Shown here piece after piece: positions 36,144 to 45,805 of a stretch of DNA of 64,000 nt. The stretch is taken from positions 379,501 through 443,500 of the forward strand of contig RPFO01000644.1 of NCBI GenBank assembly GCA_009746045.1, read 5' to 3'. The DNA is from Mesostigma viride (lineage: Eukaryota; Streptophyta; Mesostigmatophyceae; Mesostigmatales; Mesostigmataceae). Positions within the stretch are counted from its first letter, which is position 1; every line of letters starts with the position of its first letter. A program made the position numbers and the translations under genes. Under the pieces are notes generated by a model. The model saw only the letters and a program-made list of their open reading frames with translations. It was not told the DNA's origin and did no database searches.

Positions 36144-36160
36144 GTTCCCGCCCCTCGGCG

Positions 36161-36636
36161 CTAGCACTTGGCGAACCCCGCGCTGAAGAACTTCTTGGCC
36201 TTGCACCGCGCGCTCTTCTTCTTGCCGAACGCGGTGAACAGCGCGCCGAACGGGTTGTGCTCGACCACGAACTTGGTGGTCTTGGCGCCCGCCTTGGTGA
36301 GCTTGTCGCTCATCTTGTTGGGCATCATGCCGAACATGCTCAGGCCGCTGCCCATCATGGACAGCGGGTTCATGCTGTCCACGACCATCGTCTGCACGTT
36401 GGTGACCATTCCGGGTATCGCGTCCTTGAAGCGCACGCGCTCGGCCTTCTCCTCGGGCGCGCGGGGGTCTACCGTGTTCGCGGGGGCCGCGGCCGTGCTG
36501 TCCGGCTCCGGGTTGGGGGTGGCCTCGTACGCCACGGCGGCTGCACCGGGGTCCGAGGGGGGGTAGCGGGTTCGGGCATGTTACGCATCATGAAGATCAC
36601 GAACAGCAGGATGATCACGAGCAATAGCATGAACAT
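36161..36636 (-). CDS. ITR virion-type membrane protein (right-arm copy)
   Basis: Mirror of 33054-33529, with the same C7/G7 frame break and a Gly-to-Ala change (base 36420) in the segment VRFKDAIPGMVT. Confidence 0.5.
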
Positions 36637-36667
36637 GGAGATGGATAATACTGCGATGGATAATTAC

Positions 36668-37036
36668 TCAGCCCACTGTCGGCCCGCTGCTTGGAGCGGG
36701 GAGCCTCTTTACGGCCGCCACGGCCGGGGTGAAGTCCAGCGTGACGGGGCGACGCCACATCTTGACCAGGAAATACACGAAGAACGCGAGGGTCACGGCC
36801 ATCAACGCGTACAGTCTGAACACCGCCTCGTAGGCCGGTACAAACCCTTCTCCCTCTACCCCGTACGTCACCAGAAACCGGACTAGGGCCCCCAGCGGGG
36901 ACTTCATAAAGTACTCCAATGCCCTGATATACAGGGGTACAGGGGTGGGCGGGGGCGGGGTATAGTACGTGCCGTCCGCCTTCATTTTTCGGCGCGGTAC
37001 GTGCGTGGACCCGGGTGGGGACGTGCCCTCTTCCAT
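36668..37036 (-). CDS. ITR single-pass membrane protein (right-arm copy)
   Basis: Identical mirror of 32654-33022. Confidence 0.5.
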   Translation of the reverse strand: MEEGTSPPGSTHVPRRKMKADGTYYTPPPPTPVPLYIRALEYFMKSPLGALVRFLVTYGVEGEGFVPAYEAVFRLYALMAVTLAFFVYFLVKMWRRPVTLDFTPAVAAVKRLPAPSSGPTVG

Positions 37037-37410
37037 CGTCTATATCTATTGCAAGGGACAAATTTGCAAGGGTCACGGGCCCTAGCGCTTCCCCCCCGGC
37101 GCCTCCTGGTGCGCCGTACACGTCGTCGCGTGCGGTGTTGTTGCTGCTCGTGCACCACCCGCCGTGCGGCCTGGTCCGCCGCTTCCTGGGCTCTTACCCA
37201 GGCCATGGCCTGGTCCCCGAGCACGGCGATAACGCCGTACCGCAGGTCTCTTGGCCGTTCAATGCCACCATATTGCAAATTCCTGCGCATGGCTTCGAGT
37301 CTACGCTCGTACGGGTCGCGGTAGTAAGGTGGCGCGTTGACCGCCCGGCGGTACGCAAGATAGCTGCCAGGCCGGTCGACACCCGATTCGAACCTTCGTT
37401 GTACTGGCAT
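36982..37410 (-). CDS. ITR basic protein 2 (right-arm copy)
   Basis: Identical mirror of 32280-32708, with the same 55-bp overlap with its neighbour. Confidence 0.5.
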   Translation of the reverse strand: MPVQRRFESGVDRPGSYLAYRRAVNAPPYYRDPYERRLEAMRRNLQYGGIERPRDLRYGVIAVLGDQAMAWVRAQEAADQAARRVVHEQQQHRTRRRVRRTRRRRGGSARARDPCKFVPCNRYRRWKRARPHPGPRTYRAEK

Positions 37411-37488
37411 GATACTTATACCCTACCTACACTTTTTTTTTTGCCAGCATTATAGTGCCAGCTTTACAAGGGGTCGGGTCGGGCCGGG

Positions 37489-37794
37489 CTAGCGGGCCCT
37501 AGCGCTTCCCCCCCGGCGCCTCTTGGTCCGCCGTACACGTCGCGCGCGGTGTTGTTGCTGCTCGTGCACCTCCACCACCCACTGCAGCTGGCCGGCCGCT
37601 GCTTGGGCTATGGCCTGGGCCTGGGCCTGGGCGGCCATTTCGGCCTCGATTGCTCTTTGCCGTTCAACGACGCGCATATTCCTGCGCATGGCTTCAAGCC
37701 GGCGCTCGTACAGGTTGCGGTTGAATTGGTTGATCACGCCTAGATGATGACGGCCAGGCGGGTCGCCAGCCGGGAACATTCGTTTTACTGGCAT
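37489..37794 (-). CDS. ITR basic protein 1 (right-arm copy)
   Basis: Identical mirror of 31896-32201. The palindrome ends 120 bp upstream of its ATG, so the promoter block is retained. Confidence 0.5.
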   Translation of the reverse strand: MPVKRMFPAGDPPGRHHLGVINQFNRNLYERRLEAMRRNMRVVERQRAIEAEMAAQAQAQAIAQAAAGQLQWVVEVHEQQQHRARRVRRTKRRRGGSARAR

Positions 37795-37914
37795 GATACC
37801 TATATCACACCTACACTTTTTTCTGCTAGTGTGCCAGCATTAGAGTGCCAGCTGTCATACTTTGAAAAGCGGGCTGACAGGGGGCCGACAGGGGGTCGGG
37901 TCGGCCCGGGCTAG

Positions 37915-38300
37915 CAGGGTGGCGGCTGGTCCCGCTCCCTCGGCTCCGCGGCAACACCACTTGGGCCCGGCAGCGATGCCTGCCCGCCCCATGGTGTTGA
38001 CTGCAGATTACGACCCTCTACAGCCACCAATCTGTCGGTCACTTCCCGCATCTGCAGCGCCAGTTGCTGCTGCAACTGTTGCGACTGTTGCTGCATCTGC
38101 GCTTGCATCTGCGCGAACAGCGCCACCATACTCAGCGGCGCTTCTTGGTCGCGACTCTCACTTGCTGCGGGTACGGCGGGAGGGATCCCGCCACTCGACC
38201 CCGCAGCGGACGTGTCGGCTTCTGCTCCATTTGCATCCGCTATGGCTCGAGTCTGCGCTCGCGTCACTGGCATGCACCAACTGACCGATGGGCAAAACAA
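37915..38300 (-). pseudogene. Retrotransposon gag N-terminal fragment cut by the palindrome end
   Basis: The minus-strand frame begins with MPVTRAQTRAIADANGAEAD within a slightly longer reading frame. It continues into a Gln-rich coiled region (MQAQMQQQSQQLQQQLALQM) and stops exactly where viral sequence begins (37,914/37,915). A start like 'MPxTRAQTRA' with a Gln/Ala-rich helix is typical of algal gypsy-type gag. The viral right arm therefore joins the interior of a host retrotransposon. Confidence 0.55.
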
Positions 38301-38993
38301 GAACCAACAAGCCTAGGTTTCGCTGATAAGAAGCAACAACCAAAGGCTTTATATCAGGCGTTAAGGTTGAACTGAATAACGACTCGACTAGCCTGCCAGA
38401 AAAAGACAAGAGCCAGCAAATTCTGGCTAGTTCTATTTTCTTAAAATCTATCTCAAGACACTTCCCTTACAAACTGTCAGCCAGGCCGTTCCCTGTACTG
38501 CTGATGGTTGATAAACACTAAAGCCAACGTCTTGGCTTCGAACAGAAGGAAGCAGACTACAGGTTAGTCTCTTCGAGTAACGAAAGGACGGCTCTCAGCG
38601 GAGGACACGGAACTGTCCCTCGTGCCTGATGACCACCTTATTGATCCCTTTGTGTGCCGTCGCGTGCCGCGTTTGACTATCCTTGCTGGGGCGTTAGCTA
38701 GACGCTCCAACTAATCTCATTGTGACAATGATGATGGTGCAAGACGATGCTTTTGCCTCCCCTGCTACAGAACGATGCTTTCACAACACACACTTTTCAC
38801 AGTCTGATTATGAAGCCGCACATGCGGAATTGATTGAGAAAGTTAATACAATTACAACACGTTGATAGTCTCAATATCGATGCACTCCATGCTCACGAGC
38901 CCGCAGTTAGGCAGCGCTCCATGACATGCTACTGGCCTTGCTCCCAAGGAAAGGGAGAAACGCGAAGGCCACTAACGAGAAACTTGAAGAGAC
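38301..38993. other. Retrotransposon 5' region or host spacer
   Basis: No gene is visible. It is the upstream part of the gag fragment's element and is interrupted at 38,998 by the copia insertion; it resumes at 45,806. Confidence 0.4.
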
Positions 38994-38998
38994 TACAC

Positions 38999-39581
38999 TG
39001 TTAAAATCGAGTTCGAATTTTATTAAATGATAATTTTACGGTAATCAGGTTACAAACTCAGAGCCAAGCCCCCAGCTTAATTTACCAGCGCAACCATAGC
39101 CATTGCCAGCATAGCAGCAACAACCGTTGGACCGCCGCAACACAATGCTGGCTTTTGGATCATCATCGTCTGTCAGGCGGCTAGGCTAGCCTGCGGCGCT
39201 AGGCACCGACGCAAGCCTGGGAACGCATCTCCGTTACACATCTCCGTTACAACACACCAGCCGAGTACCGACCAATCGACACACACCAGTATCTCGCCAC
39301 TTGTCACGCCAGCCGGCAGTACCCAGAATCCTAGTCCGCACCTCAGTACCGGACCAGTGCCGCACAGCCAAAGTCTAGGGCGTAACTCACGAGGCATAAC
39401 GCACACAGCGTAACTTAAATCGTTGTGGATCACACAAGCCAAAATTCAGCCGAACCTCAAAACGGCTAAGTCCCAATGCGCCGAATTAACCCGAACGCCT
39501 CGAACCACAAAATGGCTAAGTACCGGCACACAATCATTAATTATTTCCATGTGACTGCGAGCTGAAACCTATAATATAACA
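38999..39581 (-). repeat. Copia 3' LTR
   Basis: 583 bp, beginning TGTTAAAATCGAG and ending TATAATATAACA on the plus strand. The internal side is 39582 onward, where the element-sense sequence next to the LTR is purine-rich (GGGAAAAAGCGG), a plausible polypurine tract. 39582-40055 is the untranslated 3' region. Confidence 0.95.
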
Positions 39582-40055
39582 CCAGCCGCTTTTTCCCGAG
39601 CAGTCACACATCCCACCAATCATTATCTCACTCAGCTCGAGAGTAACCGACAGACACCTCACCAGGAAGCACTAACACAGGACGCTATGTACTAGGGGAG
39701 TCCGCACCCCTCACTTGGCGCCCATTCACGCCCTGGTAGTACAACCAGCATCTGTCAGTAAGTCAAGTAAGCAAGCGAGAATACAAGACTGATCAAAAGA
39801 CCACCCTCGGCTCCAACACCAACCACACCCTGAACCCACGGACTTTCACACATCACCAACCACAGTCCCCGCCTCCGATCAGGTCCTCAACCCAGGACCA
39901 TCCCATCAGGTACATCCCCACCAAGATAGAGTTATCCAACCGTACTGGGTCATCCTGAGATGGGCTCGATCCAGGGGTCATTCCCAGCCCACATGTAATG
40001 CGTCCCAACGCCTGCCAGCCTGAAATTCTCATGCCACATGGTCCATTGCCCAGAT

Positions 40056-41933
40056 CTACATCAAACCCTCCAGCAGTCCTTGCAGATCCCCGAGAGAGCC
40101 CCCCATGACCATCCGCAGGAGGCGATACTGGTCGCGCGCCCCAGCGAACAGCTTGGTCAGCGCATCAGCCGGGTTGAGCTTCCCAGGTAGATGAAGCACG
40201 CTCACTGCGTATGACAGTTCCTTGAGTAGTAGGAAATCCAGGTCGCGCGTCCTGGACAGGCTGTTGAGAATGAAACTCACAAGCGGCTGACTGTCGGTAT
40301 GCACAGTCGTGGTCAGTACCAAACGAGCATCCAGCCACTTGCCCATCCAGCGCAGAAATTGCTCTAGATACAGGGACGCCTTGATGCACTCACACACCCC
40401 GCGACACTCATTGGTATCCGATCCAACTGCCACCCTGCGGCACAACCTAGAGTACCACCCACAGAGCGAACCATTGCCCTTGGGGTTGGAGAGCACAAAC
40501 AAGCCGCCCATGCGAGCTCTCGTCTTGGTGAGCTCCCTGCCCTCGCCAGACGTGTCAGCAAAGCAATGCAACACAATCGGCTGAGAAAGAGACAAACCAG
40601 AAAGTACTACACCCTGGCTCTCAGCAACATACTGCTTGATCACAGACGGAGAAACGAGAGCCAACACCTCATCCACAGTCCTACTTAACACCAGCAGGTC
40701 AGGCCCACACACCGCTGCCATCCAGCCGAGCTTGCCACGCAATCTGCTCCACAAACCCTTGGCGCACAACTCCTCCACATCGCGCATGAGCTCCTCCCTG
40801 TACTTGTCAGGAATACCCAAGTGCATCCGGTGCTTACCCGACACCACCCGCAGGGTTTGCACCACCCCGCAAAACACCCGTGGCGTCTGCGGCCCCAATT
40901 GCTGCAACTCACCCACTGGGAACCGCCGCCCAATGTCAGCATAGAATGCATGCAAGGCTGACCGCGAAGCAATGACACGCAAGTCATCCCCATGCAGTTG
41001 TACAAACATAGGACCAGACGGCATCCGCGCCACGAACAACGATGGGTCGTAGGGAGATACCTCAAACTCTGCGATCTCACCCAACGCACGCATGAGGGTT
41101 ATCCTCCAAACAATCGACGCGCTCTGCAGACCCTCTATAGCCTTGCACAGACCCATGAACTCAGACGTGACCACCTCCTTCCAGAACGGCGGCGTCTGCA
41201 CCACTAGAGGCGGAGTACCCTCCCACACCTCTTGCGCCACTTCCTCGCTAGAGTTAGGGAATGCGCGCTTGACATCAATGGACGCACACGCGTAGTCCTT
41301 GCCTTCGTCCAGAAAGCTAAGAAAAATCATGCTAACCATCCTGAACGTGTCCCATGCCATCCCTGGGGTGTAGAGCTCCTCCTTGGCCAGCGGGCTAGTA
41401 CCTGCAAACTCTTGTGATACCGGCCTCACGTAGCAGATCTCCACACCTGCCTTCACCTTGTGGGACAGCACCATCTTCAGCGGAAGCACCCTAGCCCCCT
41501 TCGGCACCGTGTCAAGCGGTTCATACACCCCGTAGCCCTGCCACTCCTCAAGTGCCTTACGGAATGCACACCACCAGCTCGAGAACCCACTAGGCGTTGA
41601 CATCTGCAGTACAAGCTCAGGGAATGTGATCGGGGAATGTGCGGCTATGTCCCTCTCAGTGATTCCTAGGCTGTTGGGATGCAGTAATGCAGGCATAACC
41701 AGGTCAGCAGCTGGCGGGAGATCAGCGCCCCACGCTACACCCTCCGTACCCGACAGTGCTGCTAGCCTAGCCACTGTGCTGCAAATGCGACTGAGAGGCT
41801 CGACTGACTTGTAAGACTGTAGCTCTATCGACCCGTGACCTACTCGGGTTAGCAATGAGCTCTGAATCCGCACATCAGGATGGTCCAGGAAAGGAAGTCC
41901 CAAAATGGCGGGTCCATCATACCCCTCGAGCAC
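40056..41933 (-). CDS. Copia pol: protease end, reverse transcriptase and RNase H
   Basis: The frame opens without an ATG, at the end of a retropepsin-like fold (EGYDGPAILGLPFLDHPDV). It then runs into Ty1-type RT: VLPLKMVLSHKVKAGVEICY, ASIDVKRAFPNSS, and the catalytic region FVQLHGDDLRVIAS. The usual Y-x-D-D box is HGDD. RNase H follows with FADTSGEG, SDTNECRGV, HTDSQPLVSF and LNPADALTK. All three acidic residues of RNase H are visible. It is fused to the upstream pol by a one-base frame change near 41,960. Confidence 0.85.
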   Translation of the reverse strand: MLEGYDGPAILGLPFLDHPDVRIQSSLLTRVGHGSIELQSYKSVEPLSRICSTVARLAALSGTEGVAWGADLPPAADLVMPALLHPNSLGITERDIAAHSPITFPELVLQMSTPSGFSSWWCAFRKALEEWQGYGVYEPLDTVPKGARVLPLKMVLSHKVKAGVEICYVRPVSQEFAGTSPLAKEELYTPGMAWDTFRMVSMIFLSFLDEGKDYACASIDVKRAFPNSSEEVAQEVWEGTPPLVVQTPPFWKEVVTSEFMGLCKAIEGLQSASIVWRITLMRALGEIAEFEVSPYDPSLFVARMPSGPMFVQLHGDDLRVIASRSALHAFYADIGRRFPVGELQQLGPQTPRVFCGVVQTLRVVSGKHRMHLGIPDKYREELMRDVEELCAKGLWSRLRGKLGWMAAVCGPDLLVLSRTVDEVLALVSPSVIKQYVAESQGVVLSGLSLSQPIVLHCFADTSGEGRELTKTRARMGGLFVLSNPKGNGSLCGWYSRLCRRVAVGSDTNECRGVCECIKASLYLEQFLRWMGKWLDARLVLTTTVHTDSQPLVSFILNSLSRTRDLDFLLLKELSYAVSVLHLPGKLNPADALTKLFAGARDQYRLLRMVMGGSLGDLQGLLEGLM

Positions 41934-43933
41934 GCAAAACGGCGTCTCCTCCCCAAGATCGTCAGCATTACCTCACCCCGCACCGGCATCCTCACTAACC
42001 CGGAGAAGTCCTCCACATACCTCCACCTGGACGCAGTGCACGGCAGATGCCTGGCTACTCCCTCACCCAGCAAGCACACCACCGCGTCAGTGTCCACTTC
42101 CAATCGACAACTACCCAGCCCGTCCGAATACCAGTTGGCAAGCTTAGAGACCGCAGCCACCAGCTCACCTGGCTCACCTCTCTCCTCGACAGCCTCGCTG
42201 TCGTCCATGGGGCTATCGCCCTCACTCGGCAATATAGGCCCCGCGTCGGCCAACCCGCCAACGCCACCAGCCTGCTGCCCCGCACCTGCGGTCAATGCCC
42301 CAGCATCGCCGGCCCGTGCAACCCCACCTTCGGCTGGCTCACCCGCCTCACCGGACCGTGGTACCATCCCACCTTCGGCCACCCGCTCCTTGCCGGCCCG
42401 CGAGATGTTGCCCCCCAACTGCCGCTGCTCGCCCACCGTGGCAGCGCGTCGAGCTTCCTGCAGGCGCTCCACTAGGCGGGCTAGTACCGCGGCGCGCTGC
42501 TTCTCCTGGTCGTCAACGGCTGGGGCAACCCCCGAACCGCCCGACCCCACGCTAGCGGGACCGCCCTTGGAAGGTGGCAACCCAGCTTCCGGCGAAAGGG
42601 AGCGAGTAGGTTGATCAGGCCCACCCCCCTCCCTCACCCCCCCTGCAGCCCCGGGATCCCCCGCCTCACCCCCAGCCTGCACACTGGGGTCCCTAACACC
42701 TTCCTCAGCGGGTGGGTCTGGCGGCCCCAGCCCGTCATAGTAGGGGCGCAGGTGTTTCCACGCTAGCAGCTTGTCGTAGCAACTGTCCTCTAGCGCTACC
42801 GAAGCAAGCATGTGATCAGGATCGATCTCCTTGACCACACCGGGACCTCTCCATAGGCCCCGTTTTCCATGACTGCCCTCCGCGTAGGCCCAGACCCTGG
42901 CGTTCACGCACGGCACATAAACCTGTCCACGTCGCAGGTCCATCTTTACCATGCGCACGTAACGATCGCTCAAATAATCCCTGTACTCTTCCACAGCCTC
43001 AGGTGACAACAAGCCCATCTCCACTCCCTTAGGCGTGACTGCCACCTGCCCACCCAACACCTTGACCATTACACGGTTGTTGAGACATTGCTCTATCTCA
43101 TTGCAGATCACCAGCCTCTCACGATACGAGCCTGTTCTCATCTTCTCCATGCATGCCATCACCTGCTTCGATGTCTGTATGTGGCGCTCGACAAGACCCT
43201 GGTGCTCGTGGTCAGCTACCCCAGCAAGTTCTATCTTCCCCACACCCGGCTCACCCACACAGCACTCAAACTGCTGATCGCACTCCAACACAGATGCCAC
43301 ACCAAACTTGGACCTGAGGAGACGCAATGCATCACACAAGTGCTCCTTCAGCTTGCGCTCAAGTGGCACCATGACCTTGTACCTGGAGAACCTGCCCACT
43401 GCAAGCACGTAGTCTCTGTCGTCATACATGAATACATCACACTGCACCACACCTCGCTCAAACTCTGGCCTACGTGCATGGAACTTGTGCGGTTTAGGTG
43501 CCCGCTCCTGACATTTGCGACACCTTAACCACACCTGCTTGCACATATCCACTAAGTCTGTGAACCCTAGCATGGCTGCCCACTCCTCACCCGCATGCCC
43601 ATGCCCTAGTGCTTTGTGTAACCGTGTGGCCATGTTAAGTACACTGAGCGACCCGGCTGCCTCACCGCACGCCGCACCATTCACATGTGCTGAACTAGGG
43701 TCTGGTGAGGTACCACCTACCGGCGGCCCGCCCGCTGCGGTGTGCCCCCCTGCAGCGCCTCCAACCCACTCATTCCCCATCCCCTGAGACACTGCCCTTC
43801 CCCCTTCTGCAGCTGTCCCATGCTCCAGGTGGCCCCCCTTCTCCCTAGTGCCTGCTAGCACCGCCACCTGAGCACCCAGGTAGGGTGAGTACACCTGGGG
43901 GGTCGAGCTGGCCTCCCCTGCACCAGCCCGCAT
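41849..43933 (-). CDS. Copia pol: integrase, Pro-rich linker, retropepsin-like domain
   Basis: The HHCC-type region LHKALGHGHAGEEW ... WLRCRKCQER precedes the integrase core. The DDE residues lie in VVQCDVFMYDD, LECDQQFECC and HQGLVERHIQ. After a long Pro/Gly-rich linker comes SCRLEVDTDAVVCLLGEGVA, resembling the active-site strand of aspartic proteases (DTD in place of DT/SG). In copia elements the protease usually lies before integrase. The ORF is in the gag frame, separated only by a UGA stop and five codons. Confidence 0.8.
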   Translation of the reverse strand: MRAGAGEASSTPQVYSPYLGAQVAVLAGTREKGGHLEHGTAAEGGRAVSQGMGNEWVGGAAGGHTAAGGPPVGGTSPDPSSAHVNGAACGEAAGSLSVLNMATRLHKALGHGHAGEEWAAMLGFTDLVDMCKQVWLRCRKCQERAPKPHKFHARRPEFERGVVQCDVFMYDDRDYVLAVGRFSRYKVMVPLERKLKEHLCDALRLLRSKFGVASVLECDQQFECCVGEPGVGKIELAGVADHEHQGLVERHIQTSKQVMACMEKMRTGSYRERLVICNEIEQCLNNRVMVKVLGGQVAVTPKGVEMGLLSPEAVEEYRDYLSDRYVRMVKMDLRRGQVYVPCVNARVWAYAEGSHGKRGLWRGPGVVKEIDPDHMLASVALEDSCYDKLLAWKHLRPYYDGLGPPDPPAEEGVRDPSVQAGGEAGDPGAAGGVREGGGPDQPTRSLSPEAGLPPSKGGPASVGSGGSGVAPAVDDQEKQRAAVLARLVERLQEARRAATVGEQRQLGGNISRAGKERVAEGGMVPRSGEAGEPAEGGVARAGDAGALTAGAGQQAGGVGGLADAGPILPSEGDSPMDDSEAVEERGEPGELVAAVSKLANWYSDGLGSCRLEVDTDAVVCLLGEGVARHLPCTASRWRYVEDFSGLVRMPVRGEVMLTILGRRRRFACSRGMMDPPFWDFLSWTILMCGFRAHC

Positions 43934-43948
43934 GCCAACCTCACCTAG

Positions 43949-44160
43949 TCACCTACGGCCACCGCCCTGGGCCGCTGGGCACAGGTGAGTGTCCCTCGCA
44001 AAGTGCCCTGGCTGCCCACACCTGTGACACACCGCTGGTGCTTGCGAGTTGGCGTTGCTGCGTGCCTGGAGAGTGTCCTTGTGCCTGTGATAGCAATTGG
44101 CTGCCATGTGTCCCGACTTCCCACACACAAAGCATGCCCCATGCACCGCCGGCTGTGCAC

Positions 44161-44204
<44 letters not shown>

Positions 44205-45178
44205 GAGCGCTGTTGCTGCTGATACGGCGACGCAGCTGCAGGCTGTTGTGCATGCTGCTGCTGCTGCGGGTATGGCTGCTGTCTACCTTGCTGCCATCGC
44301 TTCCCAGGCATGCGCTGCGCTCGGCTGAAGCTGCCCTTATTGCCCCTACGCATCGGGCCCCCATTGCCCCGAGGCCCGCTGGGCCCCGCGCCGCTAGAGC
44401 CACCACCGCCCGCAATGGCGGCCACCTTGCCCCCATCCGGCGCTTTAGCAGCACCACCTTGGGCACCACCAGAAGAAGGAATGGAATTCACAGCGACAGG
44501 CGGTAATGCAGGGGAAATCAGACCCAGCTCATTGAGCTTACCTTGGGCCCGCAGTTGGGCCACCATGTCCCTCTCCTCACCCTCGACAATGCCCGTGATA
44601 ACCTCAATCGCCTTATTGAGATCATCCTCGGCTTTCTCACGCTTGAGAGCTGCCATGGCATTCTGGAAATTAAGGTCCTTGGCATTGCGAACATAACGGT
44701 CCACCACCGCCAGTTCCACCACCGGAATGCCATCCTTTACACTCTCGTTTCTCGCATTTCTCAAAGCGAGAAGGTCGAGTGTGTAGGGACGCTTCGGCAC
44801 CCAATTATAAATGCCAACATGACGAGACTTGGCAGATGCTTTCGATTCAAGAAGTGCTGCACGCAACCTACCTCCAATTGCAGCGCCCTCGATTTTCTCG
44901 TCACGGCAGGAGCGCAGGCAATTTACTAGAATGGCGTTGTCGGCTCTAAACATTCCGGCATCCCGGAATAGCCCATACAGATCCTCGGTTTTATCTGCAT
45001 GATCCGCCACAAACGCCTCAAACCTGTCACAGAAATCCTCTACCAATGTCACTGCCGCATCAAGAGGAATTGTCCCGACTCGTGTTTTGCACAGCTCTAT
45101 CAAATTCTTCTCATTTCTTAAATCCTTCCACCCAGTACGCTTTCTCGAATCCGTCTCTTCTTGTTCTTGATCCGACAT
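43949..45178 (-). CDS. Copia Gag polyprotein with two zinc knuckles
   Basis: 409 residues from MSDQEQEETDSRKRTGWKDL. A helical capsid-like region is followed by Gly/Pro-rich sequence, a long poly-Gln (CAG/CTG repeat at 44,160-44,215) and two knuckles: CFVCGKSGHMAANC (CX2CX4HX4C) and CHRCGQPGHFARDTHLC (CX2CX4HX6C). It ends in TGA (43949-43951) followed by CTAG in the same frame as pol, a context known to favour readthrough. Confidence 0.85.
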
Positions 45179-45218
45179 TGCTACGTTTTTCCTTATTAAT
45201 TAACCCCGTCCTAGTACA

Positions 45219-45800
45219 TGTTAAAATCGAGTTCGAATTTTATTAAATGATAATTTTACGGTAATCAGGTTACAAACTCAGAGCCAAGCCCCCAGCTTAA
45301 TTTACCAGCGCAACCATAGCCATTGCCAGCATAGCAGCAACAACCGTTGGACCGCCGCAACACAATGCTGGCTTTTGGATCATCATCGTCTGTCAGGCGG
45401 CTAGGCTAGCCTGCGGCGCTAGGCACCGACGCAAGCCTGGGAACGCATCTCCGTTACACATCTCCGTTACAACACACCAGCCGAGTACCGACCAATCGAC
45501 ACACACCAGTATCTCGCCACTTGTCACGCCAGCCGGCAGTACCCAGAATCCTAGTCCGCACCTCAGTACCGGACCAGTGCCGCACAGCCAAAGTCTAGGG
45601 CGTAACTCACGAGGCATAACGCACACAGCGTAACTTAAATCGTTGTGGATCACACAAGCCAAAATTCAGCCGAACCTCAAAACGGCTAAGTCCCAATGCG
45701 CCAATTAACCCGAACGCCTCGAACCACAAAATGGCTAAGTACCGGCACACAATCATTAATTATTTCCATGTGACTGCGAGCTGAAACCTATAATATAACA
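45219..45800 (-). repeat. Copia 5' LTR
   Basis: 582 bp, identical to the other LTR except for one missing base. The element-sense sequence just inside it (TGTACTAGGACGGGG) occupies the primer-binding-site position but does not match the usual initiator-Met tRNA complement. Confidence 0.95.
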
Positions 45801-45805
45801 TACAC

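Larger units (their letters stand above)
3031..37914. mobile_element. Endogenous giant-virus (NCLDV) fragment including a terminal palindrome
   Basis: From about 3.03 kb the sequence changes from sparse, repeat-rich host DNA to GC-rich, tightly packed genes on both strands, with spacers often under 100 bp. Several products resemble NCLDV families: DUF5767-like, SNase, U-box-like, MYND, BRO-like, LamG fibres and small virion membrane proteins. The right end is a near-perfect palindrome. No hallmark replication or capsid genes are present, so the left border is an internal break of a larger genome. Later insertions sit at about 10.72-14.16 kb and 28.89-29.67 kb. Confidence 0.85.
31776..37914. 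repeat. 6.1-kb near-perfect palindrome (fused terminal inverted repeats)
   Basis: The left arm 31776-34845 and right arm 34846-37914 are reverse complements; the centre is GATGC|GCATC with no spacer. I found only three differences: G33270 vs C, T33833 vs C (both read on the left-arm strand), and C7 at 34156-34162 vs a 6-base run at 35529-35534. Outside 31776 and 37914 the flanks differ completely. The arms carry duplicated viral genes, the hairpin module and terminal direct repeats, as expected of a viral ITR. Confidence 0.95.
38994..45805 (-). mobile_element. Young, complete Ty1/copia LTR retrotransposon
   Basis: LTRs 38999-39581 and 45219-45800 (TG...CA) differ by one base (an extra G near 39493), and the element is flanked by the 5-bp target duplication TACAC (38994-38998, 45801-45805). 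The element reads on the minus strand: gag (45178-43949), pol with integrase and a protease-like region (43933-41849), and RT-RNase H (41933-40056). The integrase-before-RT order defines copia. Recent insertion is implied by the LTR identity. Confidence 0.95.

Noticed and set aside
36065-36886. 273-codon open frame across the right palindrome arm (and its mirror 32804-33625)
   Set aside because: Antisense to two better supported ITR genes and running into the hairpin module; composition is shadow-like.
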